Shown here in pieces: positions 8,909 to 20,340 of a DNA stretch of 58,475 nt. The stretch comes from Laetiporus sulphureus 93-53 (Eukaryota > Basidiomycota > Agaricomycetes > Polyporales > Laetiporaceae). Where the stretch lies: assembly GCF_001632365.1 (NCBI RefSeq), contig NW_024468561.1, forward strand, positions 70,106 through 128,580. The letters are read 5' to 3'. The notes beneath the pieces are model-generated. The model was given only the letters and a program-made list of their open reading frames with translations. It had not been told where the DNA came from and made no database searches. The translations under genes and the position numbers were made by a program. Numbering within the stretch: the first letter of the stretch is position 1; the number at the start of each line of letters is the position of its first letter.

Positions 8909-10774
8909 TCATTCATTGACCTCAACGCCCAACTGTGTACACAGCGCATACAGTCCCTCCGAGGTGTATGTTGGTTGTGCAAATTTGGGGGCATCTGGCT
9001 TCGCACGATCGACGTGTGCCTCAATGTCGCCTTGCCGGCGTAAGAACGCTGTGGGCAAACCAGCCGCATTCGCGGGGTCAACCGTACGATGCAATGAATT
9101 AGTGACCACCAGAATTTGGCTGCGTTGAATGGCGGGAATGTGCTGTCGACACAGATCGAGGAGAGTGGCAAGATCTGGGAGGCCGTCCGCTCCAGTGGGC
9201 AAGGTAGGTAAGGAAGGAAGCTCTACATTCGGTGACAACGAGCGCCGAATGAGAGCTAGATCGTGCTGGTCTGCCGGAGGAAGGGCCAGGATCTTGTATC
9301 CGTGTCCGTGCAGTGCTTTCAGCGATGCGTACACATCGGGGTACAACTCTGTCTTTTGGAGCTTTTTCAGGGCTACGAGTCGGACGTCCGCTGGAAGGAA
9401 AAGTCCCGCGTGGATTATAAAACCTTCTAGTGTGCGCTCAGCCAGGTCCCTAGACGTTATGACAGACGGACGTGCGCTTCACATTCTAGCAGAAGCCGAG
9501 CAAGCATGCCTTCCAACCGCTTGTTAGCGTCCCAGGGAGCGAGCAGTCGGCTCACAGTGTTCACAGTCGCTTCATGGTTCTGCAGCACCAGATTCAGAAA
9601 AACCGCTCATGCCAACGCATACTGGAACTCACCACTATAGTTCCAAACATGTCGAATATAACGACTTTTACATTTTGCGCAGCGACCGGCGGGTGCAGCT
9701 TCGGAGGTGGCGCAAATTCCGGTTCAGGGTCCTCGTCCCAATCCCATGTGAAGATATTGAACGGCTCATTCTCCTTTGTATCTTGCGGGGGAAGTGGATC
9801 ACCGTCGAACGGTATCTTCATGGATGAGAGCGCTGTGGCTCCCGCTTCGAGGTACTCATTCAACGTGGGAGCGGAAATGCTTGGCTTAGACGTCCCTGAA
9901 GGAATGTCAAGAAGCGTATGGTTCGTGCGAAACTGGAAGGAGTCGATTAGAAGACATAAAAGCTACTAGGTTCCACCACGAACCTTGCGCATTTGTTCAA
10001 TCCACTCAACTGTCTCATCTATTCCTTCCCAAGAATAATCCTGAGCAAACCTCCAGATCGGATCAGTTGAAGATCGTCGAAGCATAATGTTCGAACGTAC
10101 TGATCGAATAACGACACTTCGTCGTATATCGTAGGCTTTTCGTCGAGAGGTAGGTCCTCGAATTCGAGCCAGTCGAAAAGGTGGCTCTCTGGATCATTGA
10201 TATACTCGTGGGGTCGATAACTACTGAAAGAGTCCCAGCCATCTTGCACTCGCTCCTTTCCATCAGACGGTGCAGCCCATTTCGGACTCCCCCAGCATCT
10301 ATCGAGGAAGCTTCGGAGGACCTTCCTGGATGTCGTCCTGAAATTGTCGAAACTGGCTGGAGTAAGCGCGTGGCGTGCTGTATCATCATCGTCTTGATAG
10401 ACGTGGTTGACGAACGCATCGTCCCAAATGCGCTCTATACCTCCGACCTGCAGGAAAGAGAATCTATGAATGTATAGAGGTGTTTCGGAGGGCAAGGATG
10501 GATGGACTTCCAGTCTCTTCTCAGCAGAAACTTTGCCAGATAAGCGGAAGTAACAATCCACAAAGGAATCTTCCGGTTTATGCGGGGAAACGAGATACAA
10601 CGCTACCCTTTTGCTTATGAAGTCATCGGTCGGCTCTGCTGAGTGTACCACACGTAGGAAAAGAAACGGGCGGGTAGGAGGATGAGCAGAAACTGCTCTG
10701 AGGCCGCTAATCGATGTCCACCAAGCTGACACTCTGGGGGAGAACTGCGCCACAATGAAGGAATGCCACAACAT
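8909..10774 (-). CDS. Two-part protein: uncharacterised N-terminal region plus HAD-like hydrolase domain; two frame defects
   Basis: Complement exons read 10101-10774, 9984-10040, 9633-9932 and 8909-9579. The first exon (about 225 residues, MLWHSFIVAQFSPRV...) matches nothing I recognise. The third exon ends in VKVVIFDMFGTIV, the DxFGT motif I of haloacid dehalogenase type II proteins, with the nucleophilic Asp present. The fourth continues through GYKILALPPADQ and SQILVVTNSL to FLRRQGDIEAHVD. The intron between exons 2 and 3 (GTTCGT...TTCCAG, CTAATCGAC branch) splices in frame and ties the two parts into one gene. Two single-base defects remain: at the exon 1/2 junction (donor CAGTACGT) and inside exon 4 near 9455-9465, where the frame shifts between CEAHVRLS and TSRDLAER. 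The substrate is unknown. The alternative is two adjacent genes. Confidence 0.6.
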
Positions 10775-13000
10775 GATAATGAGACGAAAGCTGTGACACT
10801 CGTGTGTTTCAAAATTGCCAACTCAGCTCGACTCGCGTATTACTCGGCACACCAAGTCGAGCTGAGTTCCCAACTCGAACAGCTCGCTGACTTGCATGAT
10901 CAACAGTGTAAGAAGTGATCCTGTATTGATGGCTGGCTATATATGGGTAGCTGATGATGACCGATCCAGCTCCGATGTTCCGAACCGCTTCATCATGGTG
11001 ATAATGTGCAAGCCCTTGGTACTGGACTATCGATAATGAGTCGGACATTTATTTCAATCACAATAACGAAAAATTCATTCAACGTACATGTGTTGAAACT
11101 TGGAACTGTATCAACTCTCAGTAGTAGAGTTCAGATTAGGAGGAAATGCGTGGATCCTGAGGAAGGGCCTGTGGCCCGCAAGAGGTTACTATGGATAAGA
11201 GATTCTGTGAACCATAGCACAGATAAGATTAACACGAGATCAGAGGATGATCATCGCGATTGGCCTGCGGCATCTGAGATTAATTGCTCTGTCGGAGATA
11301 TAATGCATATTCACCACACCATACGCCATCGACGTGAACATTATTCGTTGCCCCAATCGAGAGGGCTAGCATAGTTCTCCTCAGTTTCAGAATCATCCGA
11401 CATGTACTGGGAGAATAAACTCATAGTATGCACATGCGTGCCTCAAACGCTATCGGGATATATATCTGTGTATGAATGCATCCGCGTGTTAGTTACGCCG
11501 TAGACATGAAATATCAACACACCTGTTTCGTGCTAATGCAAGGCGGCGGCACAAATTTGGCAGTCATTGGACACCGTGAAGCACGAGAAGCATAGCGGAA
11601 GGCAGTTGTCGCATGCCTCTTGGTGTTGATTGGCACACGATGTCAATAGGGAGGTGGCCAACGTGTGCCGAAGCTGCTGGTCTGCGAAGTGACACGAGCA
11701 CATTTCCGTGCTCCAAATGCCTAATCACTCCTGCAAGTTGGCGCAGAGCGCCGCTCAACCGCCACACAGCGCGGTACGCGCCATGCATAGCCAAGCAGCC
11801 GGTATGCGAATGGGTGGAGGGTGTGCGCCCTGCAACGTGAGTAACATCATGCACATTGCTGAGGAAGGACGCTGACCTACTAACGTCAACCCCCAAACGA
11901 GTTTATGGGGCCGATCCCGGCGGAAACGCAATGCGCAATGTTTTCAGAGTCTTGGAGTGGCTATCGAGACGTTTCGAGACGCGTATATGCATCTATCATC
12001 GCCACAGACCACAGTAGCCCGCCAAACAGGCAATGAAGTTTCTTCTCCGGAATTCATCACAGGAGTATTGACGGAAAACAAAGAACTTTAACACTCATTA
12101 CCTGTTCTGTCACGTAGATAGTTTATCAGCAAAACGTGGTCGTTAACCTTGTTCGTGAAGGCTCACTGATAATATTCACTAGAATATACCGATTAAAACG
12201 CCTGTGCTTTCACACATATCACTCTTCCTAGTGCACTGGACGATGAGTGCTTTAGCAAACTTAGCCATTCACCTTTCCTATAGCTCGCGCTCTATGTGAG
12301 AAGGAGTGCGACAGCAATAGCGGTAAGTTGAATGCTCCGCCTCGCGAAGTCCTCGATGTTGCATCATTCCACGGAACTATGGAGACACCAACAGCGAGCC
12401 CGATTCTGCATGTTCCTCGAATTGATTTGATCATCACCATACGCAGCAGCAACATAACTTACGAAAGAAAATGAATGAAAGCTTTGGATGCACGCCGCTG
12501 CTGCCATGTTCCGGAAACCTGGACAAAATGTATCTCGTATCCACCGAATGGTTCTTCGCGTCGCTTGAGGTCAGTCACCTATCGAGATACTCTCTGTGTG
12601 ACTATGACGAGGGAGGGAAAGGGCAGATTCTGGGTCATGAAATCCTCAGGCTCCAGGCAATGCACGTTTCAGAATGGCGTTCATGGATGTGAACGCGTGC
12701 AACGCACGTATGTTCTTTGAAGAGCTGATGCTTTCCTTGATGATGCCTCGAGAAGCATAAAGACGGGATTCGCTGCACAGAATGAAAAGTCGATGATATG
12801 AAATCACTGTTGCTGCGAAGGGATTTCGATATACAAAGTTACTGTCAATATGAAACGGGTGGTGAAGTCTAATACAAAGCGCGAGGAAAACACGCACAGA
12901 CGAAGCTCGTGTTGTAGATCGTATCAGATGGCAAAACCAATGATGTCCAGCGAAAGCACTCGAAACTCCCGCATTCATTCCGTAAGTAGCAAGCGTCTGG
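10775..13000. other. Gene-poor region
   Basis: Start of a long gene-poor tract. Open frames up to about 120 codons (11006-11374, 11564-11896) show no recognisable domains and no consistent splice pattern. The only clear structure is an inverted repeat near 10820-10868. Confidence 0.45.
10820..10868. repeat. Inverted repeat, 14-base arms
   Basis: AACTCAGCTCGACT at 10820-10833 is followed 21 bases later by its exact reverse complement at 10855-10868. It could form a hairpin just upstream of the HAD-type gene start. A third related half-site (CTCGAACAGCTCG) follows directly. Confidence 0.8.
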
Positions 13001-13738
13001 CCACATGAAGGTAGCGGAGCCATCATACGTGCGATTATTCCAATTCAATCAATTTGAACTTCGTGTGCTCGCAGCTAGTATTAAGATATGACGATCTGGA
13101 AGTAAATGGCAGTGCAACATGGCGCCAAGTGATGCGCGACAGTCACGAGACGACCCTCATGTTGAATGGCATGAGCACTAGGAAACCTCCCGAACCATGA
13201 CTGTGAGGCTTGGGTAGCTGGCGTTTCATCACTTCGCGCTCTGATGGAAAGGCCAGCCTGGGCATTGAAGTATTCTCGCCGCGAGAACATGCAGAGTCGT
13301 CATGACGAGGTTGCTATTTCCGGAAGATCATCCGCGATACGTATTGTTCAAAGAACACGTTGAAAACACGTACCGTTGCCCAGTCGCCGTGAGAGAAGCT
13401 TCTGGATATGACAAGAGCTCTCGTCATTGCCTCACCTGGGAAGACCCGAGCAGATAAGGCATGTGGAATCATCATTGCACATACCAGAAGTGTGATTGTG
13501 AAGGGGGTCAACGTCAGGATCAACACTCGATCTTCTGCGATGACCGTGACCTCATGCGACGAGCAGCACTATCGATCTCGCTAGTCCCACCTTGCAAGTT
13601 GATCCCGATAGACAGGAGACTAGGGGAACAGATCGCATATCGGATCGGACCATTTAGCAGACGTGCCTGAGGCCTGACCAAATGGAGAGACCAATGAAAT
13701 AAGTACGCAGCGTAATCTGTTAATTTGTTATACTTACT

Positions 13739-14529
13739 TGGTCAGGCCAATACTCCGCGGGAAACATACGCCGTAAGAAAGCCTGGATCTGTTCAAGAAG
13801 CAACGGCGTTGATCCAAGACATCATAATTCCGTTCGACGCGCGTTCTGCGGGATGTGCCGAGCACGAGGATGCACCAACATTTGGTTCTGTACCTGAAGT
13901 TATCTGTAGCGGCACGAAAGACTCGCAAACGGATTGAATCATGAAAACTGGCTCACGCTGCGCTGCCGCCGATAACCGTTCCGAATCTCCACCCTGACCC
14001 TCCTAGATCTCGGCTCTCCCTTCACAGAGATTTATGCAGATCTATGGGGCAAAGTCAGAGGACGCTGATCATACGCGCACACTCATTGGATCTCCAAAAT
14101 GCTCCAAAAATTAAGCAATGCAGCTAGTCTAAATCCCGAATTATAGCCGATCACTATCATGGTGGAGTCCGTCTGCAGATTAGCATCGATGACAGCGACG
14201 AATCCGTTTGCGGACAAGGATTGTCGGCGCAGCTGTTCTGGCGCGAGTCGCTGTGCAGCTGAAGTCATCAGGACCGCGTGGATTTACAGAGTCATTTTCG
14301 GGATCAACAGCGGCTGAGCTACTCAACACACATGGCGGTAAAGGCCTGAATGATGCGCCGAACTAATGATCAGCTTTTCGGCAGTCATCACAGAGCAGAT
14401 TCTACTCACACAGCTCGACAGGTTCCCATCAAGGGAGACATAAATCAGCCGGCGGCGATTTCGGCGAGCCGCGTTTGTGGCAACAATGTGAGAAGGGATC
14501 TCGTCAATGACGGCTAAACAAAATATCAT
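13739..14529 (-). pseudogene. Possible decayed gene, unclassified
   Basis: The minus strand shows protein-like segments in changing frames. At 13739 upward one segment ends LLLEQIQAFLRRMFPAEYW..DQ directly at a consensus GTAAGT donor. At 14083-14268 another reads LRRQSLSANGFVAVIDANLQ and TMIVIGYNSGFRLA. Further coding-like sequence lies at 14323-14529. Stops and frame changes separate them, so an intact gene is unlikely. I do not recognise the family. Confidence 0.25.
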
Positions 14530-17000
14530 TCTCTGTCACTCACTGTCAAAGATGCCGCAAAGTCTTCCTACGTAATGGTTGAAGCGATAAGGAATGCTAC
14601 GACGAGTGAAGGAATTTATGTAATCATCGCGTTTGTAAATTCACGGTCACCTACCACTTCGAATTTTACCGTCAACGTTCAGAGAGAAACCAGATATTGC
14701 AATTGATGAGTGCTTCCGCTGGTCTGCATATACGCTATATACAACGGATCCTTTGTGGTGGCTCACGGACCACGGTGGCCGTCCGAACATCGACGGGAAA
14801 TGCCGGGTCACGTGCCTTGCCCAAAACGCGCGTCCGCGACGCGTTGCATTCCTCTAACGCACCTTCAGTCAAATTGCAGACTTCGCCTCTCACTCTAAGG
14901 CTCGTCTGCGCCAAAACAGGGCGGAAAGCGACTGGACGTCTCAGTGCTCGACTACGTCACGCGTTCCTGCGTTTCTTCTCGTCGGAAGGCAGGGCCGGTG
15001 GTTCAGACATCTCTTTCTGCTTGAAGGAGAAACGGTAGCTATGTATGAGGTCTTTCTAGCCTGCGTGGGAGATACGTTTGCGCGTGTAATACGGCTTGTA
15101 GGTTCGGAAAAAATGAAAATTTCGTGTTTGCGTGCACAATCAAAAACGGCGGTTGTACTACCATTGCTGGGAAGCGTGGACATCCGAGCTAAGTATACGA
15201 CATTCATTGCACCGCACGGCATTGTCAGCTAGTGATGTAGTGCCGCCTTCTTAGTGAGTAATGGACCGACGAAGTCGAAGCTATTGTATAGGATTCGCGC
15301 ATCCTGAGACTTCCGGTGTTCTCAGCCACCAAATGTTCTTTGACAGATTCTCACAGGGCGCAGCAGCACTCTCCAGGAGCTCACTAAAGTTGGAAATATG
15401 TGGCTACCGGATCGATATCTTCCGCGCAATTCAGATATGCGAGATAATCCATAACGGACACCAGACGTTGGGGCGAGGAGCTCTCACCAGCCTGCGCGCT
15501 CGTCGCGGGCGACCCGAATGTCCGTACGAACGCCCGTATACCCTATTTCCTGCGCAACGAGATAAAGAAACGGCATGACCGCCCATGCGTTATCGATGAT
15601 TTAACGGCTGAGCCTGACTGAATGCTGACATGGGCACCTTGGAGACCGAATAGAACGCTCGTACGTAGCTATTGCCGTGCCTAGAAGCATCATGCATTCT
15701 GACGTCCGATTGAGCGCGTCAATAAGGGCTCCTTGTCAAACAAGACGCAGCCTACCTTTTCAAACAAGGCACGGCCTAATCGAGGCCACAAGGGGCAAAG
15801 TCAACGGCACCCCATCGCTTTTGTCGCGCGCTCGCTTCGCCATCCCGCAGTCCCGCGAAATGACCAAGGCAGTGTGGCCTGCTTACTAATTCCGGTCCGA
15901 CGTCGGCGTGATCGTGACAAGATGATATGGTAATCCCGTCTGCCACTTCTTGATCGTGGACGAGTCGGACCCGATGGAGGAACACCGCCATCAGCTTAGC
16001 TTTGCCGTAACGTGTTTCTTTTTGACATAGGCTCAATGGAAAGAACACCGACCTCAGCTTAGCTTTACATTCTGTTTGACATAGGCTCAACGGAAAGAAC
16101 ACCAAGGCATTTAATATTTCGTTGGGGTGGAAGTACGCCAGGTGCTGTGGGTTCGTTAGACGTACGTATTACCCGCTAACAGCGCAAATGCACGATGTCG
16201 ATCACCTTGCTAAATTTCGGACGACAGTTCCTGTGCGCTGATATATTACCGATCACATATTCAATCGCTTACTCGGGTCCCAACACGGCCGTCGTCGTAT
16301 TTACGAAACCAAGCGCTGGCTGCCGACTGCCCAAGTAAGCCTGCCCCCAGACAAAACACGAGCACTCGTACGTTCGGATAATATCAATATCAATCGCGCT
16401 GTCTGCGCAGGTCCTCACACGCGCTATGGAGCTATCATTACGTACTCGGTTAATCTCAAACAGTGATAGACTTACAACGTGGCAGCCCACGCCCCGTCAA
16501 CTGACTCCCTGGCCACCCGCCATAAATAGTATTGCACCCTCCTGGCCGAACCCGGAGCGCCTGGAGAGGCCTCCGAGCGATTCGGCGCCAGCGGTCGCGC
16601 AGCGCTGGCTGCCTCGAGGGCGGATAGATGATCCGTAAACCGGGATGGGAAGGGTTCGGCGATGGGGATGCGTGATCGTCTGGGACATTGAGTATGGAGC
16701 GCTGGCAGCGAAGGCAGCGAAGGCCACTGAAGGCTGGCCTTCGGACGACGAGGCTCGGCCGTCCAGCGCGCACGTTCGCCGCCAGGTTGCCTGATCTTTA
16801 CTGATCAAATTTTGTTGAGCGTGGATCAAAGTGCGGTGTGTAAGCGCGAGCGCAGCGGAATCGGGTAAGAGGAGATGAGTTTGCGTGTGGCGAATCATAT
16901 GCACACCGACGCTGACGCGCTAACCGGCGACTAGGTGGCCGCAGGACACGACGTCAAAAACGATCTAGACACCGCTGTGACGTGCGCAGCACCTAGAATG
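14530..17000. other. Gene-poor region
   Basis: No recognisable gene. Several 60-110-codon frames occur on both strands without domains. The only clear structure is a short imperfect tandem repeat around 15974-16103. Confidence 0.4.
15974..16103. repeat. Imperfect tandem repeat, about 54-62-base period
   Basis: The segment TTTGACATAGGCTCAAYGGA-AAGAACACC occurs at 16021-16049 and 16075-16103. The linked segment CTCAGCTTAGCTTT occurs near 15990-16003 and 16053-16066, with a diverged partial copy of the first part before it. Confidence 0.7.
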
Positions 17001-20000
17001 CGTCGTTCTTTGTGGCAATTCTACCTGGCTGCAGGAAATGCGTGCGCGCATGATCCGCCTGCGCTCTCATCACCGGCGCCAAATACTTGGGCCGGTGGGA
17101 CCAATAGCTTTTCGACGCGCGTCGGGCTAGACTAGTTGCCAAGAATGGTCATCCAGTCATCCAGAGAGGCGATGCCAATATTTGATGTTGAGCGCCGCTC
17201 GAGACCAGTAGAGGTACGAAATTTAGCACAAACTCGAAGTTCAAGGAGCATCTCCGAGTCGATCCGAGTGAAGTTTCAGAGATGCACGACTCGCGGGAAG
17301 ATTTTTGTACGCTGCAATACGTGGCGAAAACGGGCGCAGAGCGGAGTCAGAAGTCAAAACTGCACGTTGGCTCCGCACCTACGGAGATGCGCGAACGTTC
17401 GCTCGCACCTGCGGGGTGTAATTTCGTGACGCTGGCGCCAAAGCTATGGCGATTGGTGCGTGCACTTGCTCCACTTGGGCAGGACGTGGATTGAGAAATA
17501 TGGGGCGAACCTAGCTTACTCCGCATTGAATCATTATTGGAGCAGACAGATCATTGTCTCCTTGCAGGCTGCAGCAACACGGCCCAGAGCCGCTGCATTG
17601 TGATGTCGAAGGGCCATCAAGGGGACGGAGGCATTAAGCAGGCACCGAAAGCCTTTCGGAGGCACCGAGCACACTGAGAGGGGGCGAGTACTCCGATCGA
17701 AACACGCGCGGGCCACCAAGCTGCGCCTGCCTTCTCAGCACGCCGATCAAGTCCGCGGCGAACAAATGCAAATGCAAATGTGATCCCGCAGGCAAGGAGC
17801 ATTTCGGGAGCGCCCGACTCCAACGGACGCGGACTACGCGGACAGGGAGAGTGCTGTGCTTGGAGCGTTCGCGTGCTTTGGTGCTTTGTCAGTTCGTTGT
17901 TAGCGTTGCGTCGCGGGAAGCAAATAGATCTTGCGAGTGGAGTGGCCCGCTCCACCCTGCTCCAAGCTGGGTGTCGATCGGAGGCTGAGTGGTGCGCCGT
18001 GAGAATCTGGCGAGGTTAATGTATGCGAAAGTCAATCGCCGAGTTTGCCCGGGATGAATTGCGCGCGCTCCATCGATCTCTTCACGCTGTCGAACTCGAG
18101 GGCTGTGATAGGTGATGAGGGGTGGCCGGTGGCGATTCAGATACTGAATGGCATGTAGATGTGAGCTCATGGGTGGGTTCGGTATTGTATGGTATTGGAT
18201 TGCGTGCGAGGATGCGCGGTGTACGTACGGCTGGAGACTAGGGCGGGTCCGGGCTTGGGCTCGAGCGAGGTCCAGCTGGGCGTTCTTCTTCTCCCCAAGG
18301 GAAAGAGATCACTAGTGATATGGAGTGATTGTGCGCCGGTGACGAGCGAGAATTGGAGTGCGCAGCTGGCATCGTCGCTTCATACATCATACTGTGATAG
18401 AGACGGGATGACGAAATGACGAGGCGATCTTGCTCGGAGCAGTCTCTCGAGAGTATGGCGGCCAGGATCGCGTGCATGAACGTTCACGCCGGCAGAGACA
18501 TGATCTCAAATGCTGTGTACGGACGACGTACCAATCCTCCCCGACGGCCCGCCCGATTCAGCTGATGAAGGCAGATTCGCAGGCGACGGCCCGATGAAGA
18601 AGATGAGGCAACCTAGATCATGGACCACGGTACGACAGTGTGAAGGACGCGAACGCAGTCCTTTACGCCGAAACGACCGCGAGGACCGAGGGACGAAAGA
18701 AAGGGAAGACCGATCTGCGCGAATGACAGGGAATGGCTGTGCCTGTGAGCGGTCAGCTGGACGCCGCGAAGCCGTGGATGGGAATACGCGCGCGGGCACG
18801 TAGCATGTACGCATGCGGCGTTACGCGGCGGTGATACGTGCTGCGAGCACGTTGCGTGACCGGGGAGTCGAGAACGCCCGATATGTGCGGACGGCGAGAT
18901 GCATCTCGTAAGGATAGCGGGCTGGAGCCTTGAAGAGGAAGAAGGCGTCAATGAAGAGAAGATGAGGCGAACACGCTGGATGGAGGCAGGGTGAGGAACC
19001 TACCAAGGGTTTGAAACGCGTCAGCAGAAGGACGGGTGCGTGCACGCCGTTGGTTGGAATTTGCGCGAATTTTCATGTCCGTGTATGCAGTGTGTGCCTG
19101 GGAGAAGGTTCGGCGTCGTGCAGTGTATGGGTATCCAATGCGTTGCACGAACAGCTGCTGTCCATCATCTAGCTCTGATCCAGGAGGCCCGCGCGCGACT
19201 CGCTAGCAAACCCAAAACCTTCAGCGGTGCTGCGTCGACGGGTAAGTTCTTGACCTCATCTCATTGATCAGTCCGCGCAGCCCACCTTCTTTGATCGCGA
19301 TCAGGAGCGAGCAGGCTGCACGCTCAGGGCACGGAAGACTCCGTGCGTGCGTGCGTGCCCGGCGCGTCCTCGCTGCATTGCAACGTCCACTCGGCTGTGG
19401 CGAATATTGAATATGGGACGCGGTCAGGTGGTCACCGGTCTGTGCTCGCGACGCGTCGGCAGGGCTGCCACGACGCAGACGCGTTGCGCGGTTACACGCT
19501 CTCCGTGTTCTCGTGAGTGCGAGTATGCCAGTGATTGGGTCGACGGATTGCCACGAATGTCGTGCAACGAGTCTGGGCCGGCCATCAGAGGTGTGTGGGG
19601 TGGGATGTGACGGTTTGCGGGGGTGTCCAGAGGCAATTTAGTAGGCGGAATGGTGAGGATGGATCGATGAAGAAGGAGCTCGTCAGGGTGTGTGGGATGT
19701 GCATGTGACGATTTCGGGGTTGTCCAAACTTGAAGGCGATTTAGGCGAAATGGCGAGGATGAAGCTTTGAAGAAGAAAGAGGCTCGTCACGGTGAGCACC
19801 GTAGGCGACGCGCAAGATCCGGGAGTCGACGGCTATGTCTAAGTAGGAGGAGGACCGCGGCGGTGATGATCGGCGTATTGGGTTCACGTTCGTCCATCCT
19901 CCGCGTCGATCAAAGACAACGTCCAGCATCGAACACGATCTTGTACCCACACCACCGCCTTCCAACCTAGGCCCAGGGCCACCTGACGCACCGGGCCCAC

Positions 20001-20340
20001 TCTCATGCGCCAGCGTTCCGCACAATCAAATTCGGGCGGCGGCGCAGCGTGTGTCAGCAACCCTCACGAAGCCAAGGCAACGGTACGAGGAACAGGCGCG
20101 CAGCTCGGCATGGCTAGCATAGCGCGACGGCCAACTCGATATGGACTGGCTCCCGCCGCCGGAGGCTAACGAGCTCGGCGGGTGGCTCTGCCGAGGAGGT
20201 TCGTGCGAGTGCGCACGGCCGTGGGGCTTACTGTATTGGCGAGCTCAATTGCGTTGTAGGGAACCCGCGTACGTCCTATGCATTGTATTGAAACGTACTA
20301 AGAAGGGGTCCGAAGGCAGGGTAGAACAAAGTACCAATGA
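17001..20340. other. Gene-poor region, increasingly G-rich on the plus strand
   Basis: No recognisable gene. From about 18000 onward the plus strand becomes rich in G and A, so that longer open frames appear on the minus strand by composition alone. A tandem duplication lies at 19590-19794. Confidence 0.4.
19590..19794. repeat. Imperfect tandem duplication, about 98-base unit
   Basis: Two adjacent diverged copies start at about 19590 and 19688. Each reads GTGTGTGGG, then GTGACG, GGGGTTGTCCA-like, GCGATTTAG-like, ATGGCGAGGATG-like and GAAGAAG...CTCGTCA segments in the same order. Confidence 0.65.
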
